A DNA stretch of 53,279 nt from Opitutus sp. GAS368 (GCA_945903465.1 CAMDOF010000033.1:1-53279); one strand, 5' to 3'; counted from the stretch's first letter, positions 27,506 to 39,262 are shown. Numbers and translations are program-made. The notes: generated by a model not told the origin, from the sequence alone.

Positions 27506-27713
27506 TGGCGCTCAACTATTTTGACCCACCGCTGCCCAGTTAAACTGATCCAACGGTGATTTGCTTCCTTTCCCAAGGAGTTCCGGTTTTTTCCACGTGT
27601 TCAGAGGAGGAAAGAGCGTTCATGCGCATGAACGAGGGTCAATTATCCGAGCAGCTTTTTTGGAGGTGGGTCAATTTATGTGGGCAGAAGTGGATCAGTT
27701 TAAGTGAGCGACA
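27506..27713. mobile_element. Internally deleted IS21-like element (paired ends only)
   Basis: The two ends are inverted repeats of about 48 bp: TGGCGCTCA (27506-27514) matches the reverse complement of TGAGCGACA (27705-27713). Both continue with TGACCCACCGCTGCCCA-like and TAAACTGATCCA-like units. A third unit, GGGTCAATTATCCGAGCAG (27636-27654), sits inside the right end. Multiple short terminal repeats and TG...CA termini are features of the IS21 family. Only about 80 bp remain between the ends, with no transposase, and a perfect 18-bp palindrome CGTTCATGCGCATGAACG lies at 27617-27634. No target duplication is evident. Confidence 0.75.
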
Positions 27714-28223
27714 TCGTCCCGCAACGCACCACTCGCAATCCCCTCCTTCTCTTCCGCCAAAACCAGCCCGTCACCGCCAACGGCACTTGGTAAGCGGGCG
27801 ACGGTTGGCTGCCTCGCGAGAACATACGATTTCAATCAAAATCTCGGCTAGGCGGTGGGGCGATCGCGTGCTAGTCGGCAGTCGTCGCGTCACGCCCAAG
27901 GGGCCGAAGACAGCGCCTCGGACCTGCTCGATGACAAACGGGTGCCTTCGCCGAACTCCCGCGCGGTGGCGAAAACACCCTTCCTCGTTTCGCTGAAATC
28001 GACGATGGGGCGGCCTCGAATCGTGGGATTCGGCCCACGAGAACAGCCCAGATGGCAAACCGATCAACGCCATTTATTTGGCGGGATTAGTCCGATCGCC
28101 CGAAAGAATCGGACTTTGATTTGCGCGGTAGCGGCGAGCACCGGCGGCCGGGAGCAACCCTCCGCTGTCGCGCTGGCGCTGGCGGCTTCACTCGTGATCG
28201 GCTTTCGGCAGGATCATTTTGGC
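27714..28223. other. Decayed region downstream of nagA
   Basis: 510 bp with broken, protein-like frames, the clearest being a run near 28030-28115 that could encode SAHENSPDGKPINAIYLAGL before a stop. The source gene is not recognised. AGTCCGAT/ATCGGACT (28089-28096 with 28108-28115) forms a perfect 8-bp stem 108 bp past the nagA stop and may end its transcript, though there is no T-run on that strand. Confidence 0.5.
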
Positions 28224-29432
28224 TCAGAGCACGAACTCCTCCCCACCGATAAAAACCCGCTCCACTCCGAGCGCGGAATCCAACACCAAAAAATCGGCGC
28301 GCTTACCCACTTCAAGGCTGCCGAACTCACTCGCTAGACCGACGCGTTCCGCGGGCGTCAAACTGGCCATACGGACGGTCTCTACGATACTCGCGCGCGT
28401 GTTTTTTTTCATCGTCCGCACCATCGTATCCATCCCCACCACTGAACTCGCTAGCCCCGCCCCCGGCTGAAAGCCGACGCGCCCATCACTCTCAAACCAC
28501 TCACCGTCGCTGGCCGGACCAAACCGGTAACGTCCTGGGGGCATATCCAACGCGCGGTTCGCATCCGTCACGAGGCAGAGCCGCTTCGCACCCTTCATCA
28601 CAAAGGCAAAATCGAGCAACTCTGGCGACAGGTGACAGCCGTCGGCGATCACCTCCGTGCTCATCTCCTCATGCATGATCACGAACTGCTCCATGCTGCC
28701 CTGCGATGGCGTCCCGAGGCGAGCCCGGATGCTCGGCACGGAACTCATCGCACACCAGAAATGATCGACGTGCCGCATGCCCGCACGAAACGCCGCCGCC
28801 ATCTCGGACCAGCTCGCGTCAGAATGCCCGCAGGTCACAAAACACCCATGCCGTCTCGCCTCGCGATAAAATTCCTCGGCTCCCGGCAATTCCGCGGCGC
28901 AAGTCGCCACCCGAATAATCCCGCGCTCAAAATGCTCCCGATACTCAGCCGGATCGGGATCCCGCCGGCCTGATCGCAAGTGGCAACCCACTTTTTCATC
29001 CGCAAAATACGGACCGTAAAAATGCACGCCACCGATGCGCGCTCCCTGCGTGGTCGCCTCTGCTCGTGCCACCGCCTGACAGGAAGTGAGCATTGCGGAA
29101 ATTTGCGAAGGGGAACCAGTCGTGGTGGTCGGAAAAATTGTCGTTGTCCCATGCCGGGCGTGCGCGCCGTTCGCGGTAATCACCGCCGCCACCGATCCAT
29201 CCATGTAGTCCGCCCCGCCCCCGCCGTGTACATGCAGGTCGACGTAACCGGGCGCCAAATATCCACCCAGAGGGACCACCTGCACGAGCGCGTCGGCAGG
29301 GATCGCCACGGTACTACGCGGCCCGCTGGCAATGATTTTTCCAGCGGCATACACGAGCGCGCCATCTTCCAGAAGGCGGTCGGGCAAAATAATCGTTCCG
29401 AGGAAGACGATGGGGCGCGGGGAGGACGGCAT
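28224..29432 (-). CDS. nagA: N-acetylglucosamine-6-phosphate deacetylase
   Basis: A protein of 402 residues of the amidohydrolase superfamily. It removes acetate from GlcNAc-6-phosphate in the cytoplasm. Metal and catalytic residues are in place: H67-V-H69 in GYVDLHVHGGGGADYMDG, E146 in GPYFADEKVG, H203 in TCGHSDAS, H224 in HVDHFWCAM, and D290 in CLVTDANRA. The C-terminal beta-sandwich closes with GSLEVGKRADFLVLD. Its usual partner nagB is only present here as a frameshifted remnant, so glucosamine-6-phosphate would need another deaminase. The ATG at 29432 gives a full-length N-terminus. Confidence 0.92.
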   Translation of the reverse strand: MPSSPRPIVFLGTIILPDRLLEDGALVYAAGKIIASGPRSTVAIPADALVQVVPLGGYLAPGYVDLHVHGGGGADYMDGSVAAVITANGAHARHGTTTIFPTTTTGSPSQISAMLTSCQAVARAEATTQGARIGGVHFYGPYFADEKVGCHLRSGRRDPDPAEYREHFERGIIRVATCAAELPGAEEFYREARRHGCFVTCGHSDASWSEMAAAFRAGMRHVDHFWCAMSSVPSIRARLGTPSQGSMEQFVIMHEEMSTEVIADGCHLSPELLDFAFVMKGAKRLCLVTDANRALDMPPGRYRFGPASDGEWFESDGRVGFQPGAGLASSVVGMDTMVRTMKKNTRASIVETVRMASLTPAERVGLASEFGSLEVGKRADFLVLDSALGVERVFIGGEEFVL

Positions 29433-29631
29433 TGATAAAATGGGTTGGTTTAGAAGCGCCCGCGACGCGAGTCGGTAACCTCGCCCGAGGTGATCGAGCG
29501 ACGCAGTTCGGAGGCTAGACGAAGAAACTGTCGAGCGAAGTTCGCTACTTCAAGAAATCACCGAACAAGGCCGAGTGCATGCTTGTCCGCGCCCCCGTAC
29601 CTGCCATTTTTTTGACCTTACTCAGATTGCT

Positions 29632-30690
29632 ATGAAAATTCACCGACCGTTGTCTTTCCCGCGCGCCAACGTTCTCAGCGCCTCCAGTACCCTCCTCGCC
29701 ACGGCTCTCCGCTTTGTACTGGGCGCACTCGCGCTCACCGCCACCACTTGGGCGCAGACCGCGACCGCGCCGATCCCGCGCGAGCCGTTCACTTTTGCAG
29801 CGCTCGGCTGCATCCCATACGCGCGGAATGCCGACTCCCGCCCGTCGTTTCTGCGTTTGATTGCGGAGATCAACCGCCACCACCCGGCTTTTACGGTTCA
29901 CCTTGGCGATACGATGGGGAGCGATGAACGGTGCACGGATGAATTGCTGATCCAGCGCCGCGCTGACTTTAACACTTTCAGCAGCGCCCTTGTTTATACA
30001 CCGGGCGATAATGAGTGGACGGATACGCATAACGAGAAGGCCGGCGGTTACGTTCCCACCGAGCGCTTGGCAAAAATTCGCGCGCTTTATTTCGCGGACG
30101 AGCGCAGCCTTGGCTTAAAACCGCTGAGCGTGACGACCCAAAGACGGGACCCGCGTTTTGAAAAATTTGTAGAAAATGCGCGCTGGACGGAAAAGGGTGT
30201 GGTTTTCGCCACCGTGCACGTCGTCGGCAGCAAGAACAACCATCAGTCGGCCGTACCTGGCGCGATGGCGGAGTGGCGGGAGCGCGAGGCCGCGGTGGCG
30301 GCGTGGATCCAAACGACGTTCGCGGAGGCCCACGCCACCCGAGCGCCCGGGGTCGCGTTTTTTTTTCAAGCGGACCCGTTTGCGAGCGACAAGGGTCGGG
30401 CCGGTTACGCCGAAGGTTTCGAAGGTTTTCTCAAGACGGTCGAGGCGGAGGCGCGCGCCTTCAAAAAACCGGTGCTATTGGTCCACGCGGACGAACACCG
30501 CTACCGCCACGATACCGGCATGAAATTCGAGTTAAACGCGGCGGCCGTGCCAAACGTCACCCGCCTCGAGACCTTCGGGGCGAACCAAGTCCACGCCGTC
30601 CTCGTCACCGTCGACCCAGCTTCCGCACAGGTCTTCCTCCCCGCCCCTCTCCTCGTGCCAGGAAATGCCCTCCCCACGCTGCCTCGCTAG
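29632..30690 (+). CDS. Secreted metallophosphoesterase-like protein
   Basis: A protein of 352 residues from ATG 29632, selected for its signal peptide (MKIHRPLSFPRANVL..., cleavage near TWAQ). An earlier start 19 codons upstream lacks the leader shape. Calcineurin-like motifs are visible but divergent: FTFAALGCIPYARN in place of DxH, FTVHLGDTMGSDERC with the GD motif, and YTPGDNEWTD for GDN(E/H). VLLVHADEHRYRHDTG supplies the late GH(T/V)H-like histidine pair. It probably cleaves phosphoesters in the periplasm, or has a relaxed function given the altered first motif. Divergent from nagA with a gap of about 200 bp. Confidence 0.78.
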   Translation: MKIHRPLSFPRANVLSASSTLLATALRFVLGALALTATTWAQTATAPIPREPFTFAALGCIPYARNADSRPSFLRLIAEINRHHPAFTVHLGDTMGSDERCTDELLIQRRADFNTFSSALVYTPGDNEWTDTHNEKAGGYVPTERLAKIRALYFADERSLGLKPLSVTTQRRDPRFEKFVENARWTEKGVVFATVHVVGSKNNHQSAVPGAMAEWREREAAVAAWIQTTFAEAHATRAPGVAFFFQADPFASDKGRAGYAEGFEGFLKTVEAEARAFKKPVLLVHADEHRYRHDTGMKFELNAAAVPNVTRLETFGANQVHAVLVTVDPASAQVFLPAPLLVPGNALPTLPR

Positions 30691-30911
30691 CACCGTCGGT
30701 CACAAAAGAACTGCCGAAGCCATGTCGGAGCAGCCTTCCCCTTTCAATCATGCCTTGCGCTGGCCACGCGGCCACCTCGCAGAGGGCTCAGGGCAACGCG
30801 GCGGCGACGCGTCTGGATCACTTTTATCGTATCCAAAAAATACTTAGATCTGCCTCTAATACCCGTCGGCCTAACGATTCCGGCCCTGATTTTCTGGGAG
30901 TCCGGAGCACC

Positions 30912-30937
30912 CGCGAGTGGACGGATCACCACTCGCG
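30912..30937. repeat. Perfect hairpin next to dispersed repeat A
   Basis: CGCGAGTGG (30912-30920) pairs perfectly with CCACTCGCG (30929-30937) around an 8-nt loop. It sits 15 bp upstream of the dispersed repeat copy and has no counterpart next to the other copy. Confidence 0.6.
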
Positions 30938-30951
30938 AGCGTTCGCTGCTG

Positions 30952-31057
30952 GGAGTCTGTCGGACTTAGCCGCTCGAAGGCGTTTGTGGCTCAATATTCG
31001 ACTTTTTATTAACTCAAACTCGCAAATAATCGCCTCCGGAGACCTTTATTTTCTAAG
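30952..31057 (+). repeat. Dispersed intergenic repeat, copy A
   Basis: About 105 bp that match 44993-45096 in the same orientation, including exact runs CGGACTTAGCCGCTCGAAGG and GACTTTTTATTAACTCAAAC. Both copies share AT-rich centres and can pair GAAGGCG with CGCYTCC near their ends. No coding capacity. Confidence 0.85.
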
Positions 31058-31385
31058 GCCGCCAGGCCGCGAGGGAAAATTCTCAGCGCCAAGGGGCGTT
31101 GGCAATTTGGGCGGCGCGGCGTTCTCGGGCAGGTCTTGGCACGGGTTTTTTTGGGGTCTTTGCTTTTAGGCGGGTCGACATCCCCTCGCAACGTCGGCGA
31201 CGCCAAAGCCAAAGGGGAACTCGCCCTTGCACGCAGGAAAAGCGGGCAGTTCCTTCTGGCGTGGCCGCCAACGGTCACACCAAGCCGCCGACCTCGGTAC
31301 AGCCGGCGAGTCAAATCCGCTGGTAACGGAGCGGGCCAGCACCTGCCGCCAGGCGGCTCCCTCAATACCGGCCAAGCCACGCACT

Positions 31386-32288
31386 TTAAGAATCCATGCG
31401 GGAGCTCAATGGTCGCACCAGGAGGACATCGCTCCATTCGCCCATGATCCGCACCTCGGCGCGCCAACTCGGCGCCAGTCCCGTGAAGGTGGTGAGGACT
31501 TGGGGGTTTTCATGAGCGAGAATGCCGCTCAGAACCAACGCCCCACCCGGAGCGACCGCCGCGACCAACTGGCTCGCGAAACGCATCAGCACATCGGCTT
31601 GAATGTTCGCGAGCACGATATCCGCGCTCGCTTTTTCATCCGCCAGCCCGACGACGAGATCCGCCCCAAAAAAATTAACCCGACCAGCGAGCCCATTGAG
31701 CGCGGCGTTTTCCTCGCTCACCCGCACGGCCTCGGTGTCATTATCAAAACCAGCGACCGTGCGAAATCCGAGCAGCGCCGCCGAAAGCGCAAGTATGCCC
31801 GAACCACAGCCGGCGTCCACGACGCGGCCGTCGGGGGAGTAGCTCGCCGCCAACGCCACAAGCCGCTCGACGCACAATCGCGTGGTCTCATGGTTACCCG
31901 TGCCAAAGGCGAGCCCGGGATCGAGCCACAAAACCGCCTCCCCGGGGGGCAGAATAAATTCTTCGCGCTCCCAGACCGGGACCCAATGCAAGCGACCGAA
32001 CTGCCACGCGTGAAAGTGCGCCTTATAGCTGTCGCGCCAGTCAGCGTCCGCGAGGCCCCTGGCCTCGGGCGCGGCCAGCGGCCCACGGCCGACCGTGGTA
32101 AGTGGCGGGAGCAATTCGCACCACTGCGTGCGCACGGCCTCCTCACTGGCGCCAATCCCGATGACCCAAGCGCGCCTCACAATGACATCTTCGAGCACGC
32201 TCCAATTCTCCCAGCCATACTCAAGCAGCAACTCATCGGTCGCGTTCACATCCTCGGAAAAAATTTCAACTTTGAGTTCGAACAGCAT
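31386..32288 (-). CDS. prmA: Ribosomal protein L11 methyltransferase
   Basis: A protein of 300 residues. Residues 1-70 form the substrate-binding N-domain; the class I methyltransferase domain follows. The family motif [15 protein letters not shown] (122-136) is complete, the SAM loop is [15 protein letters not shown] (157-170) and the NIQA motif is at about 228-231. PrmA trimethylates lysines and the N-terminus of ribosomal protein L11 and is cytoplasmic. It lies 238 bp downstream of the ABC-F gene on the same strand, so it may be part of a loose translation-related transcript. Confidence 0.93.
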   Translation of the reverse strand: MLFELKVEIFSEDVNATDELLLEYGWENWSVLEDVIVRRAWVIGIGASEEAVRTQWCELLPPLTTVGRGPLAAPEARGLADADWRDSYKAHFHAWQFGRLHWVPVWEREEFILPPGEAVLWLDPGLAFGTGNHETTRLCVERLVALAASYSPDGRVVDAGCGSGILALSAALLGFRTVAGFDNDTEAVRVSEENAALNGLAGRVNFFGADLVVGLADEKASADIVLANIQADVLMRFASQLVAAVAPGGALVLSGILAHENPQVLTTFTGLAPSWRAEVRIMGEWSDVLLVRPLSSRMDS

Positions 32289-32526
32289 CGGAAAGCTTAC
32301 GGTTTATGTTCAAGACCCCGGCGGCAACGTGAATTGCTCGTCTGGAAATCGCGCGCTCGCGAAATTACCCGCTCGCGAACGGGGTGGGAGCGCTTCGCTT
32401 GCGGGGAGAATCGCGCGGCCTCGGGCCGGCGCCCCACCGGCCGAAGTCGCCGACAAGATGCCCGCTGGTAATTTCGCCCACGACCCAACCATGAGGCCCC
32501 GCCAGGCCGGTCGCTCGCGAGCCCGC

Positions 32527-34392
32527 TCACGCCTCCATCTCGGCAAGCGTCGTCGCGGCATTTTCCCAATCCTTGGTGGCAGCGGTAACTTGATCCACAA
32601 TCGTGCTGAGCTCACGATTCAAGTGATGAAATTTCCCCTTGTCGGCATACGTCTCGGGCGCCTCGAGATCCGCCGTGATCTCGGACTGTTTCGTCTCAAG
32701 ATCGACGACCCGTTTTTCGAGTTGGCCAACGTGCTCGCGGAATTTACGAATTTCGTTGGGACTCGGTTTCTTGCTGGAAACTGAGTCCGGTGCGCGAGCG
32801 GCGGGGGCGGCGGCTTTTTGCTGAACCGGGCGAGCGTCGCCGAAGCCAGCCGTGAGGGCCGCGCGGGCATCGGTCGCCTTGGACTTATCCAGGTAATAAT
32901 CGTAGTTCCCAGAATAAGGCGTGAGCCGGCCACTGTGCACATGGAGGACGTTCTCGGCGAGGGCCTTGATGAAATGGACATCGTGGCTGATAAAAATCAG
33001 GGTCCCTTCATAGGCCTTGAGCGCACCAATCAATGAATCAATTGATTGGATATCGAGGTGAGTCGTCGGCTCGTCCATGAGGAGGAGGTTCGGCGGTTTG
33101 ACCAAGATACGAGCGAGGGCGAGACGGGATTTTTCTCCGCCGGAAAGCACGGAGACCGGTTTGTGCACATCATCTTTGCGGAACAGAAAGGCGCCGAGGA
33201 TCGCACGACCCTGCTGTTCGGTGAGCTGATTTTCGTTAGTCCGCAGCTCCATGACGTTCTCGAAAACGGTGGCGTCGGCGTGAAGATTATCGAGCCGGTT
33301 CTGAGCGAAGTAACCGGTGACGACGTTGCTCCCGAGTTCACGAGTACCGCCCTGGATGGCGAGATTACCGGCGAGGATTTTGAGGAGAGTGGATTTACCA
33401 GCGCCATTCGGGCCGACGAGCACGATCCGCTGGCCGCGCTCGGCGGTGAAGTTGAGGTTACGGTAGACGACGTGGTCCCCATAGGACTGCCGGATGTGCT
33501 CGAGCTCGATGACCTTGAGACCGGAGCGGGGCGGCTGGGGGAAACGGAAATTGATCCGCTTGAGTTCCTCGTGAGGTTCTTCGACGGCAACGGCCTCCAA
33601 TCGTTCGATTTGCTTTTCCTTGGATTTTGCGCGGGAAGCCATGGAAGCTTTAGCGCCGAAGCGGTCGACGAATTTCTGGAGGTGGGCGATCTCGCGCTGT
33701 TGATTTTTGAAGAGGGAAGCCTGCTGATCTTTCCGCGCTTCTTTTTCTTTGAGGAAATTATCGTAATTTCCGTGGTAATAATGGAGTGCGCCGGAGCGGA
33801 GTTCGAGCATGCCGGTGCAAAGCGCGTTGAGGAAGGCGCGATCGTGGGAGATGACGACGAGCCCACCGGGATAACGCGTGAGGTATTCCTGAAACCAGAG
33901 CAACGCCTCGAGATCGAGATGGTTGGTCGGCTCATCGAGGAGAAGCAACGCGGGTTCGGCGACGAGGAGACGGGCCAAGTGGGCGCGCATGACCCAGCCG
34001 CCAGAAAATGTTTTGGCGTGTTTATCGGCATCGCCCTCTTTGAAACCGAGCCCGGCGAGGATTTTTTTGGCGCGGGGCTCGAGGGTGTAATCAATATCGT
34101 AATCGTCGTCGGTCGGTTCGAGTTTCTTGCCGCTAGTCGCGATATGCAAGATGGTCTCATCGCCGGCGGGCGCACTTTCCTGCGGAAGAAAACCAAAATC
34201 CGCGCCGCGCTCCCATTCGATGGTGCCCGTATCGGCTTTCTCCTCACCTAAAATGAGGTTAAACAGCGTTGATTTGCCCGCACCGTTGGGCCCGATCAGA
34301 CCGAGACGATCCGTGCGCGCAATGAAAAGGGACACCTCCGAAAATAATTCGCGGGTGCCATAGGACTTGGAAACGTCGGCGATGGTAAGCAT
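32527..34392 (-). CDS. ABC-F family ATPase
   Basis: A protein of 621 residues with two ATP-binding cassettes and no membrane segment. First cassette: Walker A GPNGAGKS at 34-41, signature FSGGWVMR near 129, Walker B LLLLDEPTNHLD. Second cassette: Walker A at 327-334, signature VLSGGEKSRLALA near 415, Walker B LLLMDEPTTHLD. Between them a charged linker (residues 212-275) corresponds to the P-site tRNA interaction motif. The C-terminus, about 545-621, is a coiled coil as in Uup. ABC-F proteins act on the ribosome as translation factors or in antibiotic protection; a housekeeping role is likely here. Uup or YfmR type cannot be separated with certainty. Confidence 0.92.
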   Translation of the reverse strand: MLTIADVSKSYGTRELFSEVSLFIARTDRLGLIGPNGAGKSTLFNLILGEEKADTGTIEWERGADFGFLPQESAPAGDETILHIATSGKKLEPTDDDYDIDYTLEPRAKKILAGLGFKEGDADKHAKTFSGGWVMRAHLARLLVAEPALLLLDEPTNHLDLEALLWFQEYLTRYPGGLVVISHDRAFLNALCTGMLELRSGALHYYHGNYDNFLKEKEARKDQQASLFKNQQREIAHLQKFVDRFGAKASMASRAKSKEKQIERLEAVAVEEPHEELKRINFRFPQPPRSGLKVIELEHIRQSYGDHVVYRNLNFTAERGQRIVLVGPNGAGKSTLLKILAGNLAIQGGTRELGSNVVTGYFAQNRLDNLHADATVFENVMELRTNENQLTEQQGRAILGAFLFRKDDVHKPVSVLSGGEKSRLALARILVKPPNLLLMDEPTTHLDIQSIDSLIGALKAYEGTLIFISHDVHFIKALAENVLHVHSGRLTPYSGNYDYYLDKSKATDARAALTAGFGDARPVQQKAAAPAARAPDSVSSKKPSPNEIRKFREHVGQLEKRVVDLETKQSEITADLEAPETYADKGKFHHLNRELSTIVDQVTAATKDWENAATTLAEMEA

Positions 34393-34458
34393 CGTAACCG
34401 AACAGCCAACCGCTTTACAGGCTCGCCGTCAATCGCGCGGTTGAGAACGGATGAAATT

Positions 34459-35373
34459 TCAGGATTCGACCGAAAGCGCGACGCACCCCACCACCGCAAG
34501 CAAGCCACCGAGAATCGCGCGGCGAGGGGGTCGATCACCCTCGAGCCAAAAGGCAAAAGGGATGGACAACAGCGGGGCCGTCGCGGCGATCGGCAGGACG
34601 ATTCCACTCGGCGTGGTGGCGAGCGCCCATTGATAACAACCCACCCCGAGAACGGGTCCGGCGAGGGCGTTGGCGAGCATCCACATCCGGTAGGTGCGAA
34701 GCTTAGCCGGATCCGATGGCGAAGGCGCGGGCGGCAGGCGGCGGCACCAGCGAAGCACGCCGAACCAGATCAGCACAAAGACAAGACCGGCGGCGATACG
34801 CTGATAAGCGGCGGTGAGGCCGAACGTGGCATTGTGCGCGGCTTCGCCCGCGGCCTCAGCTACCAAGACTCCCTTGCGGCTGATAAGTGCGCCGAAACCC
34901 TGACCGGCCGCCGCGACCAGACCGAAGAGCAAACCAAGGGGACGGACCGGTACGCGCGGGAAGCTCGCTCGGCTCGGGGTGAGCGCGAGCGCCACGGCGC
35001 CGAGGATAAAAACCCCCCAGGTGATTTGGGCGGCGGAAAGCGGCGAACCCAGCCACCACCATTCGCCGAGGGCGGCGAGAGGAGCGGCGAGGCACTGAGT
35101 CATGAGCACCGTAAGGCGGGAGCCTAAGAGCGGAAGCGCCGCAAAAACACCGAGATCGCCCAAGCCCATGCCGATGACGCCGCTGAGCAGAAACCAAGGC
35201 AAACTCGCGCTCGTAAAACCGCCGCCAAAAGCGTGAGCGAAAATGCCCAGCAAAAAAGCCGCGATGGCCAAACGACTGAGATTGGCGCGGACCGGCCCGA
35301 GACCCCGCAAACTGTGGGTGGCGCAAGTCGCGTTGAAGGCGAACAGGAGAGCGGCGAGAAACGAGGCAATCAT
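34459..35373 (-). CDS. EamA-family (DMT superfamily) transporter
   Basis: A protein of 304 residues with about ten hydrophobic helices in two halves, as in drug/metabolite transporters. The first helix starts at MIASFLAALLFAFNATCA, where N14 and the following residues resemble EamA repeat 1. The second half ends with SGIVLPIAATAPLLSIPFAFWLEGDRPPRRAILGG, the typical terminal motif (PxxxxxxxxxxGE.-like). It should move small metabolites across the inner membrane, but the substrate is unknown. It is divergent from the deoxyhypusine-synthase-like gene with a 90-bp shared upstream region. Confidence 0.85.
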   Translation of the reverse strand: MIASFLAALLFAFNATCATHSLRGLGPVRANLSRLAIAAFLLGIFAHAFGGGFTSASLPWFLLSGVIGMGLGDLGVFAALPLLGSRLTVLMTQCLAAPLAALGEWWWLGSPLSAAQITWGVFILGAVALALTPSRASFPRVPVRPLGLLFGLVAAAGQGFGALISRKGVLVAEAAGEAAHNATFGLTAAYQRIAAGLVFVLIWFGVLRWCRRLPPAPSPSDPAKLRTYRMWMLANALAGPVLGVGCYQWALATTPSGIVLPIAATAPLLSIPFAFWLEGDRPPRRAILGGLLAVVGCVALSVES

Positions 35374-35463
35374 CGGATTGAGCAGCTGACGGTACAGAAA
35401 CGCGCGTCGCGAATGTTTTTTGTGGCGTTGCGTTTTTTGGACGCTCTAGTTCAGCGGTAACCT

Positions 35464-36510
35464 ATGAAAGCGAAACGCCAGACCAAACGACCCGAGGATA
35501 TCAACGCCGCCTTGGCCGCTAAGAAAGGACCGGTCTCGCAATTTATCGCGACCAATTACCGGCACTTCAACGCCGCCGCCCTGCTCGACGCCGCGAAGGG
35601 CTACGAGACTCATCTCGCCAGCGGCGGCAAGATGCTCGTGACCATCGCCGGCGCGATGTCGACCGCCGAGCTCGGGATTTCCCTCGCGGAGATGATCCGG
35701 CAGGACAAGGTCCACGCCATCGTCTGCACGGGGGCTAATCTTGAGGAGGACATCTTCAATCTCGTCGCTCACGATTACTACGAACGCGTGCCGCACTACC
35801 GTCATCTTACAACGGAGGATGAGGTGAAACTTCTCGACCGACACATGAACCGGGTAACGGACACCTGTATTCCAGAAATGGAAGCCATGCGCCGAATTGA
35901 AGCGGTGGTCCTAGAGGAATGGGTCCGGGCCGACCGCGCGGGCGAGCGGTATTTTCCGCATGAGTTCATGTTCAAGATCCTGCGCAGCGGGAAACTTAAA
36001 AAGAGTTACCAGATCGACCCGAAAAATTCCTGGATGCTCGCCGCCTGTGAGAAAAACCTACCGATGATTGTCCCCGGTTGGGAGGATGCAACCCTCGGCA
36101 ATATGTACGCTGGGCACGTGATGAGTGGAGATGTGAAAAACGTGCACACAGTGCGAACGGGCATCGAATACATGATGACGTTGGCAGAATGGTACACGAA
36201 AACGGCTAAAAAATTAAAGAACGGCGAGGGCTCGATCGGGTTTTTCCAGATCGGCGGGGGTATCGCGGGGGATTTCCCGATTTGCGTGGTGCCGATGCTC
36301 CACCAAGATCTGCAACGTACCGATGTGCCGCTCTGGGGGTACTTCGCCCAGATCAGCGACTCGACGACCAGTTACGGCAGCTATTCCGGAGCGGTCCCGA
36401 ACGAAAAGATTACTTGGGGCAAACTCGCCGGATCGACGCCGAAGTTTATTGTGGAGAGCGACGCGACCATCGTCGCCCCGTTGATCTTCAACTGGGTCTT
36501 GGGTAACTGA
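35464..36510 (+). CDS. Deoxyhypusine-synthase-like protein
   Basis: A protein of 348 residues of the deoxyhypusine synthase family. Family segments are ICTG-like IVCTGANLEEDIFN near 86-100, a conserved glycine-rich IGFFQIGGGIAGDFPI (258-273), and NEKITWGKLAG, in which K320 corresponds to the catalytic lysine of eukaryotic deoxyhypusine synthase (SWGK). Eukaryal and archaeal enzymes transfer aminobutyl from spermidine to eIF5A. Bacteria generally lack eIF5A, so this bacterial type is likelier to act in polyamine metabolism (for example homospermidine formation) or on an unknown protein. ATG 35464 follows a 90-bp divergent promoter region. Confidence 0.88.
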   Translation: MKAKRQTKRPEDINAALAAKKGPVSQFIATNYRHFNAAALLDAAKGYETHLASGGKMLVTIAGAMSTAELGISLAEMIRQDKVHAIVCTGANLEEDIFNLVAHDYYERVPHYRHLTTEDEVKLLDRHMNRVTDTCIPEMEAMRRIEAVVLEEWVRADRAGERYFPHEFMFKILRSGKLKKSYQIDPKNSWMLAACEKNLPMIVPGWEDATLGNMYAGHVMSGDVKNVHTVRTGIEYMMTLAEWYTKTAKKLKNGEGSIGFFQIGGGIAGDFPICVVPMLHQDLQRTDVPLWGYFAQISDSTTSYGSYSGAVPNEKITWGKLAGSTPKFIVESDATIVAPLIFNWVLGN

Positions 36511-36615
36511 CCGGAGAGCGCGGCCGGACGCCGCTCGACCAAACCCGCGCCTTGACCGGACAGTCGGCGGCGAATGGAGCCGGGCGCACCGCGCTAACCC
36601 TCGCCGCATCTTCCC

Positions 36616-38817
<2,202 letters not shown>

Positions 38818-39025
38818 CGAACTGCCATGCCCAAGCGCCTTCTCGGCGAGAGCGAATCAGTATCCAAATTTCAGTGACTCCAAAGCCCTCGGCCATCCGC
38901 ATGCCAAAGTCAGGAAATCCCCCTCACCCTCGACGCCCACGGCCCGCCAACCGGAACCCTTTGCCACCACCCGCGGCCGACTATAATTCTGAAGTGCCAC
39001 ACCCATCTCCGGCCCCATCATCACC

Positions 39026-39232
39026 GTGAACGAAAATCTGCAACCACTCGAAGAAAAGATCGCCTACCTTGAGCGGCACGTGACTGAGCAAGACAAAGTG
39101 ATGCTCGAATTCGCGGACGAGCTCAAATCTCTCCGTCGCGAACTTAAAGCGATGCGCGAGCGCTCCAACGATTCGGGGCACGGCGGCTCCGTTGAGGAAA
39201 GCCCAGCCGATACCCGGCCGCCCCACTATTGA
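39026..39232 (+). CDS. slyX: SlyX family protein
   Basis: A protein of 68 residues from GTG. It is a short, charged coiled coil: LEEKIAYLERHVTEQDKVMLEF and DELKSLRRELKAMRER match the SlyX family, in which E. coli SlyX is linked to lysis by phage phiX174, though that role really belongs to the adjacent slyD. The cellular function is unknown. The C-terminal 20 residues are disordered. It is convergent with the coiled-coil membrane protein, with a 30-bp gap. Confidence 0.85.
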   Translation: MNENLQPLEEKIAYLERHVTEQDKVMLEFADELKSLRRELKAMRERSNDSGHGGSVEESPADTRPPHY

Positions 39233-39262
39233 AACGAGCTCCGGAGCCCGCGCCCCGCACTC

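Larger units (their letters stand above)
30691..31385. other. Long intergenic region between convergent genes
   Basis: 695 bp without a supported gene. It contains a perfect 9-bp hairpin (30912-30937) and copy A of a dispersed repeat (30952-31057). The remainder to 31385 is plain GC-rich sequence with no signal that I can name. Confidence 0.55.

Noticed and set aside
31227..32471. A 414-codon frame on the + strand
   Set aside because: It covers prmA in antisense and has no family features.
33046..34251. A 401-codon frame on the + strand
   Set aside because: It is antisense to the ABC-F gene, whose motifs are complete.
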